From Lachnospiraceae bacterium (GTDB lineage Bacteria; Bacillota; Clostridia; Lachnospirales; Lachnospiraceae), in contig JAFYYS010000021.1 in the NCBI GenBank assembly GCA_017546025.1, positions 1-64,000 on the forward strand: DNA of 64,000 nt, in the 5' to 3' direction. Of the stretch, positions 62,053 through 64,000 are shown in pieces. The notes below the pieces were generated by a model. The model was not told the DNA's origin. It ran no database searches and was given only the letters and a program-made list of their open reading frames with translations. The position numbers were made by a program, and so were the translations under genes. The stretch's first letter is position 1. Every line of letters starts with the position of its first letter.

Positions 62053-62856
62053 ATGACCGCTTTGGAAAATACAACGATGAATAGCGGTACGGCCGTTACG
62101 GGCCGCATCCACTCGTTTCAGTCCCTCGGCGCCGTGGACGGCCCGGGGTTACGTTTCGTTGTGTTTTTGCAGGGCTGTCCGATGCGGTGCATGTACTGCC
62201 ATAATCCCGACACCTGGCTGCCGGAAGGCGGAACGGAATACACCGTAGACGAAGTCGTACAGAAGATTCTCCGCTACCGTACCTACTTTGGTAAGGACGG
62301 CGGCGTGACCGTTTCCGGCGGCGAAGCGCTCTTCCAGGCGGAGTTCGTTACCGGGCTTTTCCACGCCCTGAAGGCGGAAGGCATTCATACCTGTCTTGAT
62401 ACAAGCGGCGTACGGCAGACCGGCATAAAAACCGACAAAAACGAGTCAATTTGTTCTACAGATGTAGAACAAATTCTTCAAAATCTCCTCGCCGTAACCG
62501 ACCTTGTCATCTGCGACATTAAGTTCACGACAGAAAAAGACTACCTCGCTTATGCAGGAGGCAGTCTTTCAACCGTACTCTCTTTTCTTTCTCTTACCGA
62601 GGCCGCAGGCGTTCCGCTTTGGGTCCGCCATGTCATCGTGCCCGGCTTCACTGATTCCGAGGCCGAAGTGCAGACGATGATCGATCTGGCGCGACGCCAC
62701 ACAAATCTCAGCCGCATTGAACTGCTGCCGTTTCGTAAGCTCTGCGTCACCAAATACGAAAGTCTCGGCATTCCGTTCCGCTGCGCGGATGTTCCTGAAT
62801 GTGACGAGGCAACGATCAAACGTCTTTCTTCTCTCATTCCCAAAAACCTTCGGTAA
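62053..62856 (+). CDS. pflA: Pyruvate formate-lyase activating enzyme
   Basis: 267 aa. Radical SAM enzyme that makes the glycyl radical on PflB. The 4Fe-4S motif is CPMRCMYC (Cys42, 46, 49), preceded by the typical GPGLRFVVFLQG. SAM-binding region GGVTVSGGEAL (about 83-93). GGAGG precedes the ATG at 62053. It is slightly longer than usual because of an unusual segment at about 122-138 (TGIKTDKNESICSTDVE) encoded by DNA that contains a 28-bp palindrome. 57 bp downstream of pflB. Confidence 0.96.
   Translation: MTALENTTMNSGTAVTGRIHSFQSLGAVDGPGLRFVVFLQGCPMRCMYCHNPDTWLPEGGTEYTVDEVVQKILRYRTYFGKDGGVTVSGGEALFQAEFVTGLFHALKAEGIHTCLDTSGVRQTGIKTDKNESICSTDVEQILQNLLAVTDLVICDIKFTTEKDYLAYAGGSLSTVLSFLSLTEAAGVPLWVRHVIVPGFTDSEAEVQTMIDLARRHTNLSRIELLPFRKLCVTKYESLGIPFRCADVPECDEATIKRLSSLIPKNLR
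62448..62475. repeat. 28-bp palindrome inside pflA
   Basis: Perfect 12-bp arms AATTTGTTCTAC/GTAGAACAAATT with the 4-base centre AGAT. Base composition is much more A+T-rich than the surrounding gene. The centre CTACAGATGTAG resembles BlaI/MecI-type operators (TACAnnTGTA), but no such regulator is seen here. Confidence 0.9.
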
Positions 62857-62899
62857 TCTTCTGTCGTCCTGATATTGCTCTGATGCTGTTACGCCCCGT

Positions 62900-63685
62900 C
62901 TACCCGAGCGCCACATCTAAAGCCATCATCAGCGTGAATCCGAACGAAAACATCAAAACACCGATATTGCTGTGCTCTCCCGACGACATCTCGGGAATCA
63001 GCTCCTCCACCACGACATACATCATGGCGCCGGCCGCAAAGCTTAAAAGATACGGCATTGCCGGAACCAGAAGCCCCGCTGCCAGTATCGTAAGAAGCCC
63101 GAACACCGGCTCCACGGCACCCGACAACGCGCCGTCCCGGAATGCTCCGAGGCGGCTTTTTCCGTTTGCGTGAAGCGGCATCGAAATGATTGCGCCCTCC
63201 GGAAAATTCTGAATCGCGATACCGACCGAAAGTGCTAGCGCCCCTCCTGCCGTGATCGTCGCATTTTCCGCAAGCAGGCCCGCGTAAACGACACCGACCG
63301 CCATGCCCTCGGGGATGTTGTGAAGCGTCACCGCAAGCACCATCATCGTTGTCTTGCCAAGACGGCTTTTCACACCCTCGGGCTTGTCACTGTCCATATG
63401 CAGGTGCGGGATGACCGAGTCGAGAAACAGCAGCAAAAGCACGCCGAGCCAGAAGCCGACAACGGCGGGGACAAATGCCATCTTTCCCATGCTCTCCGAC
63501 TGATCCATCGCAGGCATCAGAAGGCTCCAGATTGAAGCCGCAACCATTACGCCCGCGGCAAAGCCCGTGAGCGCTCTCTGTACCTTTTCATTCAGCTGAC
63601 CGCGCATGAAGAACACGCAGGCTGCACCGCCCGCGGTTCCGAGAAACGGAATCAGCAGGCCGATGATTACTTCTTTCGTAAACAT
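62900..63685 (-). CDS. ZIP family metal transporter (ZupT-like)
   Basis: 261 aa with about eight membrane helices. ZIP motifs are present: HNIPEG (helix 4), NFPEGAI (helix 5) and VVEELIPE. Imports Zn, Mn or Fe ions. A short His/Asp loop (HLHMDSDKPEG) lies between helices 3 and 4. It is transcribed away from a DtxR/MntR-type regulator gene, with two operator-like palindromes between them, so metal-dependent repression is very likely. Confidence 0.92.
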   Translation of the reverse strand: MFTKEVIIGLLIPFLGTAGGAACVFFMRGQLNEKVQRALTGFAAGVMVAASIWSLLMPAMDQSESMGKMAFVPAVVGFWLGVLLLLFLDSVIPHLHMDSDKPEGVKSRLGKTTMMVLAVTLHNIPEGMAVGVVYAGLLAENATITAGGALALSVGIAIQNFPEGAIISMPLHANGKSRLGAFRDGALSGAVEPVFGLLTILAAGLLVPAMPYLLSFAAGAMMYVVVEELIPEMSSGEHSNIGVLMFSFGFTLMMALDVALG

Positions 63686-63732
63686 ACCGTTTCCTCCTGC
63701 CTTTATTCATCGGGCTGTGCAACTCTTTGTGA

Positions 63733-63750
63733 AGTTAGCCTCGCCTAACT
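63733..63750. promoter_or_regulatory. Operator-like palindrome 1 (zip/dtxR)
   Basis: AGTTAG-n6-CTAACT. Resembles the AGGTTAG...CTAACCT half sites of DtxR-family operators. Shares arm sequence and spacing with site 2, 29 bp away centre to centre. Confidence 0.72.
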
Positions 63751-63761
63751 ACACACATTAT

Positions 63762-63779
63762 AGTTAGTGTACGCTAACT
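63762..63779. promoter_or_regulatory. Operator-like palindrome 2 (zip/dtxR)
   Basis: A second AGTTAG-n6-CTAACT site. Between the two centres lies an A+T-rich stretch (CATTATAG) that could be a -10 region, so binding would block transcription of the zip gene or its divergent neighbour. Confidence 0.72.
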
Positions 63780-63888
63780 TGTCAAGACGGTAATCTCCTT
63801 CTTTTTTACTGAAATTGCAGGAAAGAGACATTGCTATTTTGGCTATTTTGTGGTAAAGTGACAAAAAGGCTCGAAAAGGAGAAATGCC

Positions 63889-64000
63889 ATGGCACTACAG
63901 GAATCCGGAGAGATGTATCTCGAAACCATCTATGTATTATCGCTGAACTCTTCTGCCGTACGCAGCATCGACGTTGCGGAATACATGGGATTTTCCAAGC
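63889..64000 (+). CDS. DtxR/MntR-family metal-dependent regulator (partial)
   Basis: 37 codons are visible before the window ends: MALQESGEMYLETIYVLSLN, then VRSIDVAEYMGFSK. This is the start of the N-terminal winged helix of the DtxR/MntR family (E-x-Y-L-E-x-I-Y, then the helix-turn-helix). AAAGGAG precedes the ATG at 63889; an ATG five bases upstream is out of frame. It should repress the divergent ZIP gene, probably in response to Mn, Fe or Zn. The metal cannot be told from this piece. Confidence 0.85.
   Translation, partial: MALQESGEMYLETIYVLSLNSSAVRSIDVAEYMGFSK

Noticed and set aside
1-64000. CRISPR array search
   Set aside because: No regular series of identical repeats with spacers of even length is seen anywhere, despite the Cas4-like domain at 5101-6579.

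Overview
The window looks like chromosome of a clostridial Firmicute, most likely a Lachnospiraceae member from a gut-type anaerobe. The evidence is the anaerobic glycyl-radical pair pflB/pflA, many lipoproteins and surface proteins with Thr-Pro linkers, a GH94 disaccharide phosphorylase, an orphan MsmK-type sugar ABC ATPase, AGGAGG-type ribosome binding sites before nearly every start, and two tRNAs of clostridial type. No species can be named from the sequence alone.

Region 1 (about 1-16,680) is accessory DNA. A 1,357-bp IS256-family element (209-1565, 8-bp target duplication) sits inside a short second copy of the 3' end of lysS. The intact lysS gene lies 15 kb away, and its own 3' end (16645-16678) matches that copy at 31 of 34 bases, in the same orientation. 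Just inside the distal copy is the decayed C-terminus of a tyrosine recombinase (1736-1911, with an in-frame stop). Together these mark a genomic island of about 15 kb integrated at the 3' end of lysS and then damaged. Its cargo is entirely on the minus strand: three PD-(D/E)XK nuclease-like proteins, a DUF2779 protein (Cas4-like nuclease plus DEDD exonuclease fold), a macro-domain protein, a PPP-type phosphatase, a PcfJ-like protein, a soluble FtsH-like AAA+ metalloprotease, a WYL regulator, a SpoVG-like protein and several unknowns, one of them frameshifted.

Region 2 (16.6-26.8 kb) is core metabolism and wall biology: greA-lysS, a GH94 phosphorylase, a HAD nucleotidase, an N-acetylmuramoyl-L-alanine amidase, a stand-alone FakA C-domain-like protein, tRNA-Gln(CTG), an Ala/Glu/Lys-rich helical protein, hom and a UPF0735 ACT-domain protein.

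Region 3 (26.9-45.1 kb) is the cell surface. It holds two large secreted proteins (a choice-of-anchor-A-like adhesin followed by a 51-aa acidic peptide, and a leucine-rich-repeat plus CAP protein), the division and wall-hydrolysis operon (PucR/CdaR-type regulator, ftsE with an odd 205-residue acidic extension, ftsX, an M23 hydrolase and a CtpA-like protease), tandem transglutaminase-like lipoproteins, MsmK, an SDR oxidoreductase and a second amidase.

Region 4 (45.1-59.4 kb) contains a 1,237-aa signalling protein (LacI-type ligand-binding fold, GGDEF-like, EAL, then a beta-helix with GIG repeats), a polysaccharide deacetylase, tRNA-Gly(CCC), a ferredoxin-type aldo/keto reductase, a DegV protein and an aquaporin. 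It also holds a tightly coupled operon: small membrane protein, VanW, DltA-like adenylase, carrier protein, membrane-anchored PQQ-like propeller, GlnP-like binding-protein/permease fusion. This operon has no DltB and no ABC ATPase and is one of the best candidates here for an undescribed system.

Region 5 (59.5-64.0 kb) is fermentation and metals: a ZTP (pfl) riboswitch with an overlapping terminator, pflB, pflA with an intragenic 28-bp palindrome, and a ZIP metal transporter divergent from a DtxR/MntR-type regulator (cut by the window end) with two operator-like palindromes between them.
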